From assembly GCF_044594925.1 (NCBI RefSeq), contig NZ_CP138991.1:1364001-1428000 (forward strand): a stretch of DNA of 64,000 bases, in the 5' to 3' direction. Shown one piece after another: positions 7,747 through 16,196 of the stretch (its first letter is position 1; each line of letters opens with the position of its first letter). The translations under genes were made by a program, and so were the position numbers. The stretch comes from Maribacter sp044594925. Its GTDB lineage: Bacteria; Bacteroidota; Bacteroidia; Flavobacteriales; Flavobacteriaceae. Under the pieces are notes generated by a model. That model worked only from the letters and a program-made list of their open reading frames with translations, ran no database searches and was not told the origin of the DNA.

Positions 7747-9660
7747 ATGCAGTTTAAACATCCAGAACTTCTTTGGGCCCTTTTTCTTCTACTTATTCCT
7801 ATTATTATCCATCTATTTCAACTCCGAAGATTTAAGAGAACGCCTTTTACCAATGTAAAACTTCTTAAAAGTATCGTCTCAAAATCAAGAAAAAGTAGCA
7901 CCTTAAAAAAATGGTTATTACTCTTTTCTCGATTAGGTATTTTAGCCGGACTGGTTCTAGCCTTTGCACAACCCTTTAATGCCAGCGATAGCGCAGTTAA
8001 AGAAAAAGAGAATATCTTTTACCTCGATAATTCCTTTAGTATGCATGCAAAAACAGCTAATGCAACTTTATTTCAAAATACTGTTCAGGAATTTATAAAG
8101 CGTATCCCAAAGGATGAAAAATTTCATTTGTTTACAAATGACGATACCTTTTTAGATGTTGAAATAAATGATATTAAGAATAATTTATTGGAGATACAGC
8201 CCAGTTCCCAACAGTTATCCCTAAAAGAAATTTCCTTAAAGGCAGCTGCACATTTTACAAATGACAATTCCACACAGAAGAATACGATAATCATATCTGA
8301 TTTTCAACAGCGCTTGGGAACATTTCCCAAGGATAGTACCACCAATACCAATATATATTACATTAACCCACTCAGTAACACGATTAACAATATTGCAATT
8401 GATTCTATTTATACAAAATCCAACGCTAACGGCAGTATAGACTTAACGGCACTAATTAGTGCAAATTATGAGCTTGAGACAACAGCAGTATCCCTATATA
8501 ACGGTGATAAATTAATAGCAAAAACGGCCGCCGGTTTTAATAAGAATTCTAAAGCAAATGTCCTATTTTCCATTCCATCCAACGAAGAGATCAACGGAAA
8601 AATAGTGCTTACAGATATTGGTTTATCCTATGATAATGAGTTTTACTTTAATATAAATATTCCCGAAAAAATTAAGGTTTTGGATATCGGGCCCACATCC
8701 AGTTTACTACGGCGAATTTTTACGGAACCACAGTTTAAATATGTAAAAGCTGATTTAAAACAATTAAATTATGGAGCGTTACAGACCTATGACCTTATCG
8801 TAATCAACGAACTTAAGGCAATACCCACAGGTCTTACCACTGCCCTACAGTCATTTACAAATGAGGGTGGAAGTTTAGTCATTATCCCAGCACCCGAAAT
8901 AGATTTGTCATCGTACAATAAGTTAACGTCCTTCTATTTCAATACCACCTTAGGGTCCAAAACCGAACAAGAAGTCGCGATTTCTACTATAAAGTTCGGG
9001 CATCCGCTCTACACCAATGTATTTGAGAAAAATGTATCTAATTTTCAATATCCTTCCGTAACGGGCTATTACCAGTTAAAGACAAATGCCACAGAAGCCC
9101 TTTCTTTACAGAACGATGCCCCTTTCTTAATAGGTGCTGATAACGTATTTATTTTTGCCACATCCTTACTAGAAACTAACTTTAAAAATTCTCCCTTAAT
9201 AGTTCCTACTTTTTACAATATGGGAGCGAATAGTTTAAAATCCTCATCGCTCTATAGCACCATTGGAAAATTGACGCAAATAGATGCTCCCTACATCCTA
9301 AATAAGGACAATGTTCTTAAGGTGGTTGGTGATGATTATGAATTTATCCCTCAGCAAAGGGTCCTTCCAAAAAAGACCAGATTATCTTTTCAGGAGAATC
9401 CTAAGACAAGTGGAATTTATCGAATAATTGATAACGACAAAGTTTTGCAAAACATAAGTTTCAACTACGACAGAAAAGAAAGTGACTTGTCCTATTTGGA
9501 CTTCGCTGGCGTGCCTTCAACAGCTGTAAATAAATCTATCGCCGATTTTTTTGAAATCACTCAAAAACAAAATACGATAAATGAGTTTTGGAAATGGTTT
9601 GCTATTTTAGCACTGCTATTCGTTATTACGGAAACCATTCTTCAAAGATTTTTAAAGTAA
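7747..9660 (+). CDS. BatA-domain membrane protein (VWA-like)
   Basis: This is a 637-residue membrane protein. The N-terminus has the BatA (aerotolerance-type) signature: a first helix (LLWALFLLLIPIIIHLF) followed by QLRRFKRTPFTNVKLL, then a second helix near residue 60. A von Willebrand A-like domain follows, with a DNSFSMHAK metal-site variant in which the usual DxSxS is DNSFS. The rest is a long predicted periplasmic region (about 210-600), then a final helix (FAILALLFVITETIL). The family is widespread in Bacteroidota and its function is poorly defined. The dihydroorotase homologue starts 27 bases downstream on the same strand, so the two are likely cotranscribed from the promoter at 7722. 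Confidence 0.85.
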   Translation: MQFKHPELLWALFLLLIPIIIHLFQLRRFKRTPFTNVKLLKSIVSKSRKSSTLKKWLLLFSRLGILAGLVLAFAQPFNASDSAVKEKENIFYLDNSFSMHAKTANATLFQNTVQEFIKRIPKDEKFHLFTNDDTFLDVEINDIKNNLLEIQPSSQQLSLKEISLKAAAHFTNDNSTQKNTIIISDFQQRLGTFPKDSTTNTNIYYINPLSNTINNIAIDSIYTKSNANGSIDLTALISANYELETTAVSLYNGDKLIAKTAAGFNKNSKANVLFSIPSNEEINGKIVLTDIGLSYDNEFYFNINIPEKIKVLDIGPTSSLLRRIFTEPQFKYVKADLKQLNYGALQTYDLIVINELKAIPTGLTTALQSFTNEGGSLVIIPAPEIDLSSYNKLTSFYFNTTLGSKTEQEVAISTIKFGHPLYTNVFEKNVSNFQYPSVTGYYQLKTNATEALSLQNDAPFLIGADNVFIFATSLLETNFKNSPLIVPTFYNMGANSLKSSSLYSTIGKLTQIDAPYILNKDNVLKVVGDDYEFIPQQRVLPKKTRLSFQENPKTSGIYRIIDNDKVLQNISFNYDRKESDLSYLDFAGVPSTAVNKSIADFFEITQKQNTINEFWKWFAILALLFVITETILQRFLK

Positions 9661-9687
9661 CTTCAAAATGAACAAGCAAATAAGCGC

Positions 9688-10947
9688 ATGAACGTACTCT
9701 TAAAATCAGCAAAAATCATCAATCCCAGCACCATAGGTGTACATCTTAAAAAACGGGACATCCTAATTAAAAATGGAGTTATTCAAAAAATTGCTTCGAG
9801 TATTGAGCCACCAGCAAAAACCAAAATAGTATCCCATAAGAACCTTCACGTATCTATAGGCTGGTTTGATAGTAGCGTAAGTTTTGGGGAGCCTGGTTAT
9901 GAAGAAAGGGAGACTATTAGCAATGGTCTTAAAACAGCTGCCAGTAGTGGTTTCACGGATATTATATTAAACCCTACCAGTAATCCCGTGCCAGATACCA
10001 GCTCGGCAATTGTATTTCTTAAAAATGCTGCAAAAAACTCACTAACAAGATTACACCCTTTAGGGAACCTAACGGTAAAAGGTGAAGGAGAGGCCCTAGC
10101 GGAGCTGTATGATATGAAAAACGCAGGTGCACTAGGGTTTTACGATTACAAATCGGCCATTTCAAATCCTAACTTGCTAAAAATAGCATTGCAGTATGCC
10201 CAAAATTTTAAAGGCACGGTTTTTTCTTTTCCATTAGATGGACAGATAGCGGGAAAGGGTATTGTTAATGAAGGTGTCACGAGTACCAAATTAGGTTTAA
10301 AAGGTATACCTGCATTAGCTGAGGAACTCCAAATAGCTCGGGATTTATTTATCCTTGAATATACAGCGGGTAAACTTCACATTCCTACCATTAGCACTGA
10401 AAATTCGGTCAAACTAATAGCTGCAGGCAAGAAGAAGGGACTGCAGGTAACCTGTAGTGTGGCTATCCATAACCTATTGTTCAAAGATGATAGCTTAATA
10501 GATTTTGATTCTAATTACAAGGTAATGCCACCTTTACGTACCAAGGAAGATAGGAACGCATTGTTAAAGGGGGTAAAAAATGGCACTATAGATTTTGTAA
10601 CATCGGACCATACACCCTTGAATATTGAGCTAAAACAGGTAGAATTTGATAATGCCGCTTTTGGAACCATAGGATTAGAAAGTTACTTCGGTTCCTTGAA
10701 TTCACTATTTGAAATCGAAGAGGTTATCCATATCCTTACGAAAGGGCGATCTATTTTTGGCTTAGAAACTCCTGAACTAAAAGAGGGAGCATCAGCATGT
10801 ATAACCCTTTTTGAACCGGAGACCGAATATGAATTCTCGAAAGATTTGATAATGAGTACCTCTAAGAACAGTATGTTTTTAGGAAAGTCTATGAAAGGTA
10901 AAGTCTTAGGAACTATAGTTGAAGATACTATGGTATTAAATTTTTAG
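9688..10947 (+). CDS. Dihydroorotase homologue lacking the zinc ligands (PyrC'-like)
   Basis: The 419-residue protein aligns along its length with class I dihydroorotases of the amidohydrolase superfamily: GEPGYEERETI (67-77), NEGVTSTKLGLKGIPA, AEELQIARDLF, VTSDHTP and FGTIGLESY. The catalytic residues are gone. The N-terminal DxHxHxR is D61-S-S-V-S-F-G67, the HIAH motif is HIPT, EVTPHH is SVAIHN, and DHAPH is DHTPL. Ring closure of carbamoyl-aspartate is therefore unlikely. In Pseudomonas a comparable inactive PyrC' scaffolds aspartate transcarbamoylase; that role here is inference. The DUF4870-like gene begins 2 bases after its stop, so it sits in an operon with membrane proteins rather than with pyrimidine genes. 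Confidence 0.85.
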   Translation: MNVLLKSAKIINPSTIGVHLKKRDILIKNGVIQKIASSIEPPAKTKIVSHKNLHVSIGWFDSSVSFGEPGYEERETISNGLKTAASSGFTDIILNPTSNPVPDTSSAIVFLKNAAKNSLTRLHPLGNLTVKGEGEALAELYDMKNAGALGFYDYKSAISNPNLLKIALQYAQNFKGTVFSFPLDGQIAGKGIVNEGVTSTKLGLKGIPALAEELQIARDLFILEYTAGKLHIPTISTENSVKLIAAGKKKGLQVTCSVAIHNLLFKDDSLIDFDSNYKVMPPLRTKEDRNALLKGVKNGTIDFVTSDHTPLNIELKQVEFDNAAFGTIGLESYFGSLNSLFEIEEVIHILTKGRSIFGLETPELKEGASACITLFEPETEYEFSKDLIMSTSKNSMFLGKSMKGKVLGTIVEDTMVLNF

Positions 10948-10948
10948 C

Positions 10949-11278
10949 ATGAAAGATTCAAAAACAGTTGAAGGAAAGACTACCGCTATTGTCGCTTATT
11001 TGACTATAGTTGGTGCGTTAATTGCCTTATCTATGAATTCGGAACCCAAACATGACTTTGCAAGATTTCATACAAGACAAGCCTTTGGTTTACATCTATT
11101 GTTCATTTCTTTTGGCATTCTCTCCAATAACTGGGGAAATCTTTATTCATTTTTTGGATTATTCCTCTGCTATTCCATCTTATGGGTTTACGGCTTCAGT
11201 GGCGTACTTAGCAACAAAAAATTAGAAGTACCAGTAATAGGTTCCTACTTTCAAAAATGGTTTACATTTATACAATAG
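10949..11278 (+). CDS. DUF4870-like small membrane protein
   Basis: This 109-residue protein has three to four hydrophobic stretches: TAIVAYLTIVGALIAL, LHLLFISFGILS and LYSFFGLFLCYSILWVYGFSG. The charged linker FARFHTRQAFGLH resembles the conserved HARQA-type motif of the DUF4870/Tic20-like import component family. No biochemical role is established. It begins one base after the dihydroorotase-homologue stop and ends 9 bases before the esterase start, so it belongs to the 7747-11947 transcript. Confidence 0.75.
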   Translation: MKDSKTVEGKTTAIVAYLTIVGALIALSMNSEPKHDFARFHTRQAFGLHLLFISFGILSNNWGNLYSFFGLFLCYSILWVYGFSGVLSNKKLEVPVIGSYFQKWFTFIQ

Positions 11279-11287
11279 CACAATACA

Positions 11288-11947
11288 ATGACAACAGCTC
11301 CCCTATCTTTAGAACATATCATAAGACCTTCTTCATTAACTACAAAAAAGATACCCGTGCTTTTTATGCTGCACGGATACGGAAGTAACGAAGAAGATTT
11401 GTTTTCCTTCGCGGCAGAACTACCTGAGGAACTGTGCATTATTTCGGTTAGAGCACCATATATTTTACAGCCTTTTGGTTATGCTTGGTATGCCATTAAT
11501 TTTGATGCCGAAAATGGAAAATGGAGCGATGATGCACAGGCCATTACCTCAAGGGATAAAATTGTTTCCTTTATAGAACAAGCCTGTAAAGCCTATAACC
11601 TAGATACCGAAAACGTAACTTTACTCGGTTTTAGTCAGGGAACTATTTTAAGCTATGCCGTAGCACTCTCCTACCCTAGTAAAATTAAGCGCGTAATTGC
11701 CCTAAGTGGTTATATTAACGAAGGGATATTAGCAGAAGACTATGAAAGTAAGGAGCATTCTAAATTGCAGATTTATGCATCACATGGGCAAGTAGACCAA
11801 GTAATACCGATTGAATGGGCACAAAAAGCCCCGATACTATTGTCTAAATTGAAAGTACCTCACGTTTTTGAAGAGTACCCTACTGGGCACGGAGTAGCAC
11901 CACAAAATTTCTACGCTTTTAAAAATTGGCTTGAGGAAAGACGCTAA
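11288..11947 (+). CDS. Phospholipase/carboxylesterase family alpha/beta hydrolase
   Basis: The 219-residue soluble protein has the alpha/beta-hydrolase fold of the acyl-protein thioesterase/carboxylesterase family. It shows the oxyanion-side MLHGYGSNEEDLF, the nucleophile elbow GFSQGTILSY with the catalytic serine, the aspartate in SHGQVDQVIP and the histidine in PTGHGVAPQNF. No signal peptide is present, so it should act in the cytoplasm on short acyl esters. It is the last gene of the BatA-led run. Its final codons overlap the convergent small exported protein by 4 bases. Confidence 0.87.
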   Translation: MTTAPLSLEHIIRPSSLTTKKIPVLFMLHGYGSNEEDLFSFAAELPEELCIISVRAPYILQPFGYAWYAINFDAENGKWSDDAQAITSRDKIVSFIEQACKAYNLDTENVTLLGFSQGTILSYAVALSYPSKIKRVIALSGYINEGILAEDYESKEHSKLQIYASHGQVDQVIPIEWAQKAPILLSKLKVPHVFEEYPTGHGVAPQNFYAFKNWLEERR

Positions 11948-12438
11948 TTACTTTTTGTATAGAGTAAATGGTCTATTAAAGTAAAATCAACGCCTAAATC
12001 ATCCTTTAGCTCATATTTTACCAAAAGTTCGCCCCAATACTTTCCATCGGAAAAATCGGTTAAGATCCATTTATGGTTCAATACTTTAATTTTATTTATT
12101 TTGAAATCACTTTCCATACCCGCATAAGGTATTAAAGGATTGTCGCCTTTGGATTCGTTCGTTTCCAACAATTTATCAGCGATATAACCAGCAGGGTTTT
12201 CTAGATTTAAATGATCATAGTATGCCAATGCGTCATCATTGTTTTCCAAAGAAAAGTACTGCATCTCTAAAACACGTAGTTCTGATTGTTGTAAGGAGTC
12301 TTTTAAATCAACAATCTCCGTTTTAAACTTTTCAATTGACGTGTTATTGGCATCTGCCATTTTACCACTACTAACAAAGAGATACAAACAAATTAGTGAG
12401 ACAAAAATAAATAGGTAAAGAAATATTTTACTTTTCAT
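11944..12438 (-). CDS. Membrane-anchored protein of unknown function
   Basis: This 164-residue protein has a single N-terminal hydrophobic anchor (IFLYLFIFVSLICLYLFV), a predicted short coiled coil (about 35-62, rich in KDSLQQSELRVLE) and a small mixed alpha/beta domain ending in HLLYTKSN. I recognise no catalytic motif or family. The gene starts 3 bases after the stop of the MBL hydrolase transcribed from the promoter at 13225-13254, so it is probably the second gene of that transcript. It is tail-to-tail with the esterase. Confidence 0.7.
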   Translation of the reverse strand: MKSKIFLYLFIFVSLICLYLFVSSGKMADANNTSIEKFKTEIVDLKDSLQQSELRVLEMQYFSLENNDDALAYYDHLNLENPAGYIADKLLETNESKGDNPLIPYAGMESDFKINKIKVLNHKWILTDFSDGKYWGELLVKYELKDDLGVDFTLIDHLLYTKSN

Positions 12439-12441
12439 AAA

Positions 12442-13218
12442 TTATAGTTCAATGGTGAGATTATCATAAGCTAAGTGCACATTATTCGGTAAACTTTTTT
12501 CTACTTCTTCATGGAAGCCTAAATGATGACTTATATGGGTAAAATAAGCTTTTTCTGGTTTTACTTGGTTTACAAAATCCAAGGCTTCCTCTAAATTAAA
12601 ATGAGATTGATGTGCTTCTATACGCAGCGCATTGACCACTAAAACCTTAGAACCTTTAATTTTGTCAATTTCTGCGCTTTCCATGGATTTTACATCAGTC
12701 AAATATGTAAAATCCCCAACTCGATATCCAAAAATCTTCAATCTATTATGTAAAGCCTGTATAGGGGTTACCGGCATTCCCCCAAGTTTAAAACTTTTAT
12801 TTTTTTTAACGATATTCACGGTAACAGCAGGTGCTCCAGGATACCTATCCTTTTTACTGAAAATATAATCAAAACGGCGTTTTAATGACTTCACAACCCG
12901 TTTACGGGCATAAATAGGAATATCTCCCTGTCTAAAAAAGAAAGGTCTAATATCGTCTATACCCGCAGTATGATCAGCGTGCTCGTGCGTAAATAAAATT
13001 CCATCTAGTTTAGCTACTTTATTTGTAAGCATCTGTTGTCTAAAATCAGGTCCACAGTCGATAGTGAAATTATGTGACCCCCAAGAAAGTAAGACGGATA
13101 CTCTTAGTCTTTTATCCCTTGGATCACTACTTAAACAAACAGGATGGCTACTTCCAATAATGGGAATACCCTGAGAAGTTCCGGTACCTAAGAAAGTGAT
13201 TTTAAGTTTATCGTTCAT
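12442..13218 (-). CDS. MBL-fold metallohydrolase (PhnP-like)
   Basis: This 258-residue metallo-beta-lactamase-fold protein begins with ITFLGTGTSQGIPIIG and contains FTHEHADHTAGIDD, the HxHxDH zinc site, plus later histidines in NALRIEAHQSHFN and YFTHISHHLGFH. The overall pattern is that of the PhnP/lipoate-ligase-associated subgroup of phosphodiesterase-type MBL enzymes. The exact substrate is not evident. A longer reading from a TTG at 13254 is ruled out because that TTG is the -33 element of the gene's own promoter (13225-13254). The ATG at 13218 follows the -7 box by 6 bases. Confidence 0.88.
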   Translation of the reverse strand: MNDKLKITFLGTGTSQGIPIIGSSHPVCLSSDPRDKRLRVSVLLSWGSHNFTIDCGPDFRQQMLTNKVAKLDGILFTHEHADHTAGIDDIRPFFFRQGDIPIYARKRVVKSLKRRFDYIFSKKDRYPGAPAVTVNIVKKNKSFKLGGMPVTPIQALHNRLKIFGYRVGDFTYLTDVKSMESAEIDKIKGSKVLVVNALRIEAHQSHFNLEEALDFVNQVKPEKAYFTHISHHLGFHEEVEKSLPNNVHLAYDNLTIEL

Positions 13219-13224
13219 CCAAAA

Positions 13225-13254
13225 CAAAGTTAAGCCATATTTGATTACTAGCAA
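13225..13254 (-). promoter_or_regulatory. Bacteroidota-type promoter of the MBL hydrolase gene
   Basis: On the - strand a TTG (13252-13254) is separated by 19 bases from TAACTTTG (13225-13232), a perfect match to the TTG/TAnnTTTG arrangement. The ATG lies 6 bases past the -7 box, so the transcript should have almost no leader. Confidence 0.7.
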
Positions 13255-13375
13255 CTAAGAATAAATTATAGCACAAGCCGTTTAACTATAATAACCAAAG
13301 ATTATTTTGAAAATAATCCCTAAAAACTAATTACAAATTTTCTTACGGTTTAGGCTGTAGGTAGTTTGTTCTTTT

Positions 13376-13383
13376 TAACTTTG
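13376..13383 (+). promoter_or_regulatory. -7 box for the gene at 13407
   Basis: TAACTTTG matches TAnnTTTG, 23 bases before the ATG. A TTG at the normal distance is not obvious. Confidence 0.45.
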
Positions 13384-13406
13384 TTAAAAGCAAATTCATA
13401 AAAATA

Positions 13407-14867
13407 ATGGCTTCAGTTCGAAAGAAAGATAGTGCCTTCGAAAATATTCCTTCCATAAAGGCGAAAACTTTAAGAATAAACTTAAACCCCGACATTTACG
13501 GAACCTTTGCCGAAATTGGAGCGGGCCAAGAAACGGCACGTCATTTTTTTAGATCGGGAGGCGCATCAGGAACTATTGCCAAGGCCATGAGTGCTTACGA
13601 TAAGGATTTTAGTGATGCTATTTATGGTATTGAAGAAGATGGTAGATACGTAACACAAGCACGATTAAAAACAATGCTCTCTCATGAAATGAATTTGATG
13701 GAAGAGCGTATTAGTAGAGAAAAACACCCAGAAAGATTGTTTTTTTCATACGCCAATACGGTTGCTACCATAGATTTTTCAAAACGATATAAGGGACATG
13801 GTTGGGTAGGAATTCGTTATCAGTTAGACCCTAATCAAAAAGAATTTGATGAAATTATTCTTCATATCCGTTTTAAACAGAATGAAGCGCGGCTGCAACA
13901 AGAAACCTTGGGAACATTGGGTGTTAATCTAATCTATGGTGCTTTTTATAAGTATCACAAGCCTAGAAAAATGCTTAAATACCTTTATGATCATATAGAT
14001 AAGGATACGGTAGAAATTGACATGGTCAATTTCAATGGTCCTAGTTTTAAGGATGTGGATAATAGGTTAATGAGTCTGCAGTTGATACGGAATGACATGA
14101 CCGATGCCGTTATGTTTGGCCCTGATGGTAATAATGTATTACCAGCAGCAGTACTTTATAAAAAGAATATTCTTGCGCTTCGTGGTAGTTTTAGACCCGT
14201 TACGAAGGTAAACCTAGACATGTTCGAAAAATCTCACGATATTTTTATTCGTGACCCTCAGGTAGATCAAGATAATAGTATTGTTATTTTTGAAATTACC
14301 CTATCCAATTTAAAAGCATCGGGAGAAATTGATGAACAAGATTTTATGGACCGGGCGGAACTGCTATGTTCTTTGGGACATTCCGTAATGATTTCAAAAT
14401 TCCAAGAATACTATAAACTCGTAGAGTATTTACATAACTACACAAAAAATAGAATTGGCCTTACGATGGGCGTAAACAATTTGGTAGACATTTTTGATGA
14501 GAAATATTACCGTCATTTAAGTGGTGGTATTTTAGAAGCCTTTGGAAAACTGTTCTTTAAAGATTTACAAGTGTACCTCTACCCTATGAAGAATACGGAA
14601 ACAGGTCAGGTTATGACAAGTAATAATGTAAAAGTACACCCACGTATGAAAGAGCTTTACAAGTTCTTTAAATACAATGGCAAAGTGATGGACATTATTG
14701 ACTATGAGCCAGAAATAATGCATATTTTCTCTAGAGATGTATTAAAAAGAATTATGAACGGAGAAGAAGGATGGGAAGAGATGTTACCGGAAGGTATCGC
14801 CGAAATCATTAAAAAGAAAAAACTTTTCACTAGAAAAGACCCGAAAGAAATTACAGCAACGAAGTAA
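13407..14867 (+). CDS. Conserved cytoplasmic protein of unknown function
   Basis: The 486-residue protein is hydrophilic, without signal peptide or membrane segment. I do not recognise a characterised family. Visible conserved-looking blocks are AGQETARHFFRSGGASGTIAKA (about 38-59; a possible phosphate-binding glycine cluster), a histidine-rich KYHKPRKMLKYLYDHID segment, MTDAVMFGPDGNN, and a C-terminal region ending in a basic IIKKKKLFTRK. Relatives in flavobacteria are sometimes named nicotinate-nucleotide adenylyltransferase, but I see no HxGH motif to support that name. It has its own promoter box (13376) and terminator (14978-15008), so it is monocistronic. The length and clean boundaries make it a solid gene of unknown role. 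Confidence 0.85.
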   Translation: MASVRKKDSAFENIPSIKAKTLRINLNPDIYGTFAEIGAGQETARHFFRSGGASGTIAKAMSAYDKDFSDAIYGIEEDGRYVTQARLKTMLSHEMNLMEERISREKHPERLFFSYANTVATIDFSKRYKGHGWVGIRYQLDPNQKEFDEIILHIRFKQNEARLQQETLGTLGVNLIYGAFYKYHKPRKMLKYLYDHIDKDTVEIDMVNFNGPSFKDVDNRLMSLQLIRNDMTDAVMFGPDGNNVLPAAVLYKKNILALRGSFRPVTKVNLDMFEKSHDIFIRDPQVDQDNSIVIFEITLSNLKASGEIDEQDFMDRAELLCSLGHSVMISKFQEYYKLVEYLHNYTKNRIGLTMGVNNLVDIFDEKYYRHLSGGILEAFGKLFFKDLQVYLYPMKNTETGQVMTSNNVKVHPRMKELYKFFKYNGKVMDIIDYEPEIMHIFSRDVLKRIMNGEEGWEEMLPEGIAEIIKKKKLFTRKDPKEITATK

Positions 14868-14880
14868 TAAAGTTTATAGT

Positions 14881-14900
14881 AAATTACCTCGGGACAAGCC
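14881..14900 (+). repeat. Intergenic 20-bp repeat, copy 1
   Basis: The 20 bases ending TCGGGACAAGCC match 18 of 20 positions of 36996-37015. Both copies lie just past the stop of a + strand gene and upstream of its terminator. A shorter match (AAACTACTTC) occurs at 31406-31415 in the same relative position. Confidence 0.5.
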
Positions 14901-14977
14901 CATGAGACATCTGAATTAAAGCTAACATTTATTTAGGTGCCAGCGTCAGAGCATTATAAATCTCGATTATCGAGTAG

Positions 14978-15008
14978 AAAAAAGCCCCTGTAAAAAGGGG
15001 CTTTTTTT
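14978..15008. terminator. Bidirectional terminator between the 13407 gene and bcp
   Basis: A-run, GCCCCT, six-base loop, AGGGGC and T-run form a symmetrical hairpin that can serve the + strand gene ending at 14867 and the - strand bcp ending at 15015. Confidence 0.8.
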
Positions 15009-15014
15009 AATTGG

Positions 15015-15467
15015 TTACGCTAAAAGTTGCGCAGCATGATCTTTGGTTTTCACCTTTTCTATTACTTTGCTTACTTTTCCGTCTCCGTTTACGACAAAGG
15101 TCATTCTATGAATACCGTCATACTCCTTACCCATAAATTTCTTAGGCCCCCAAACGCCAAAAGCATTAATAACAGTATGGTCTTCATCCGCAAGTAGTGG
15201 AAAAGGAAACTCATATTTATTCCTAAAGTTAGCTTGCTTCTTTTGAGAATCCTCACTAACCCCAAGTAGTTCGTAACCAGCATCTTGCAACTTCTTATAA
15301 TTATCCCTTAAATTACATGCTTCAGCCGTGCAACCGGGAGTATTTGCACGAGGATAGAAAAAAACTACCAAATTTTTACCGGAATAATCAGATAAATTAA
15401 TAGTATTGCCGTCTTGATCGATGCTAGAAAATTCAGGAACTTTATCACCTACTTTCAATGTATTCAT
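15015..15467 (-). CDS. bcp: Thiol peroxidase, Bcp/PrxQ type
   Basis: The 150-residue atypical 2-Cys peroxiredoxin reduces hydroperoxides with electrons from thioredoxin. The signature FFYPRANTPGCTAEACNLRD holds the peroxidatic Cys46 and a resolving Cys51 five residues later, as in the E. coli Bcp subgroup. The DGNTINLSDYSGKNLVVFFYP start and GVSEDSQKKQANFRNKY are also typical. There is no signal peptide, so it is cytoplasmic. It is divergent from the endonuclease III gene (53 bases between starts), which suits a shared upstream region for two genes that limit oxidative damage. Confidence 0.93.
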   Translation of the reverse strand: MNTLKVGDKVPEFSSIDQDGNTINLSDYSGKNLVVFFYPRANTPGCTAEACNLRDNYKKLQDAGYELLGVSEDSQKKQANFRNKYEFPFPLLADEDHTVINAFGVWGPKKFMGKEYDGIHRMTFVVNGDGKVSKVIEKVKTKDHAAQLLA

Positions 15468-15520
15468 AGTTATTATATTTATAATTATGTTTAACCTATT
15501 TTATGTAAAATTAAACAAAT

Positions 15521-16186
15521 ATGACCAAAGCCGAAAAAGTAAATTTTACAATTGCAAAATTACAAGAACTCTATCCTGTAATTCCTGTTCCTTTAGACCA
15601 TAAAGACCCTTATACATTACTTATCGCCGTATTAATGTCTGCCCAAAGTACGGATATTCGTGTAAATAAAATCACACCATTACTTTTTGAAAAAGCAGAC
15701 AACCCTTATGACATGGTAAAATTATCGGTTGAGGAAATTAGGGATATTATACGCCCGGTAGGTTTATCACCAATGAAGTCTAAAGGCATTCATGGCCTTT
15801 CGCAAATATTAATTGATAAATATGATGGCGAAGTACCTAAGGAGATAGCACTATTAGAAGAATTACCGGCCGTAGGTCATAAAACGGCAAGTGTAGTTGT
15901 TTCGCAAGCTTTTGGTATACCTGCCTTTCCAGTAGATACCCATATTCATAGGTTATTATACAGATGGGGTTTTACAAATGGAAAAAATGTGGTACAAACT
16001 GAAAAAGATGCTAAGAGATTATTTCCTAAAGAATTATGGAATGATCTGCATTTACAAATTATCTGGTATGGAAGAGAGTATTCTCCTGCTAGGGGCTGGG
16101 ACTTGAACAATGATGTAATCACCAAAACAATAGGTAGGAAAACTGTCTTAAATCACTACTATAGAAAAACAAAGACCCGCTTTTAG
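15521..16186 (+). CDS. nth: Endonuclease III family DNA glycosylase without iron-sulfur cluster
   Basis: This 221-residue helix-hairpin-helix glycosylase/AP lyase removes oxidised pyrimidines. The hairpin and catalytic lysine are in ELPAVGHKTASVV (Lys121) and the catalytic aspartate in FPVDTHIHRL (Asp139), matching E. coli Lys120/Asp138. The C-terminal C-x6-C-x2-C-x5-C [4Fe-4S] loop is absent: after WYGREY the sequence reads SPARGWDLNND, and the whole protein has no cysteine at all. The catalytic core should work, but cluster-dependent behaviour should be lost. The left arm of the terminator at 16171 overlaps its last codons. Confidence 0.9.
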   Translation: MTKAEKVNFTIAKLQELYPVIPVPLDHKDPYTLLIAVLMSAQSTDIRVNKITPLLFEKADNPYDMVKLSVEEIRDIIRPVGLSPMKSKGIHGLSQILIDKYDGEVPKEIALLEELPAVGHKTASVVVSQAFGIPAFPVDTHIHRLLYRWGFTNGKNVVQTEKDAKRLFPKELWNDLHLQIIWYGREYSPARGWDLNNDVITKTIGRKTVLNHYYRKTKTRF

Positions 16187-16195
16187 CGGGTCTTT
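16171..16195. terminator. Bidirectional terminator between nth and the 47-residue gene
   Basis: AAAGACCCGCT and AGCGGGTCTTT pair around a three-base loop. The left arm includes the nth stop region. On the - strand it ends the sigma/47-residue unit (16197-16993). Confidence 0.75.
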
Positions 16196-16196
16196 A

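Noticed and set aside
13218..13254. MBL hydrolase starting at TTG 13254
   Set aside because: That TTG is the -33 element of the gene's own promoter; the ATG at 13218 follows the -7 box.
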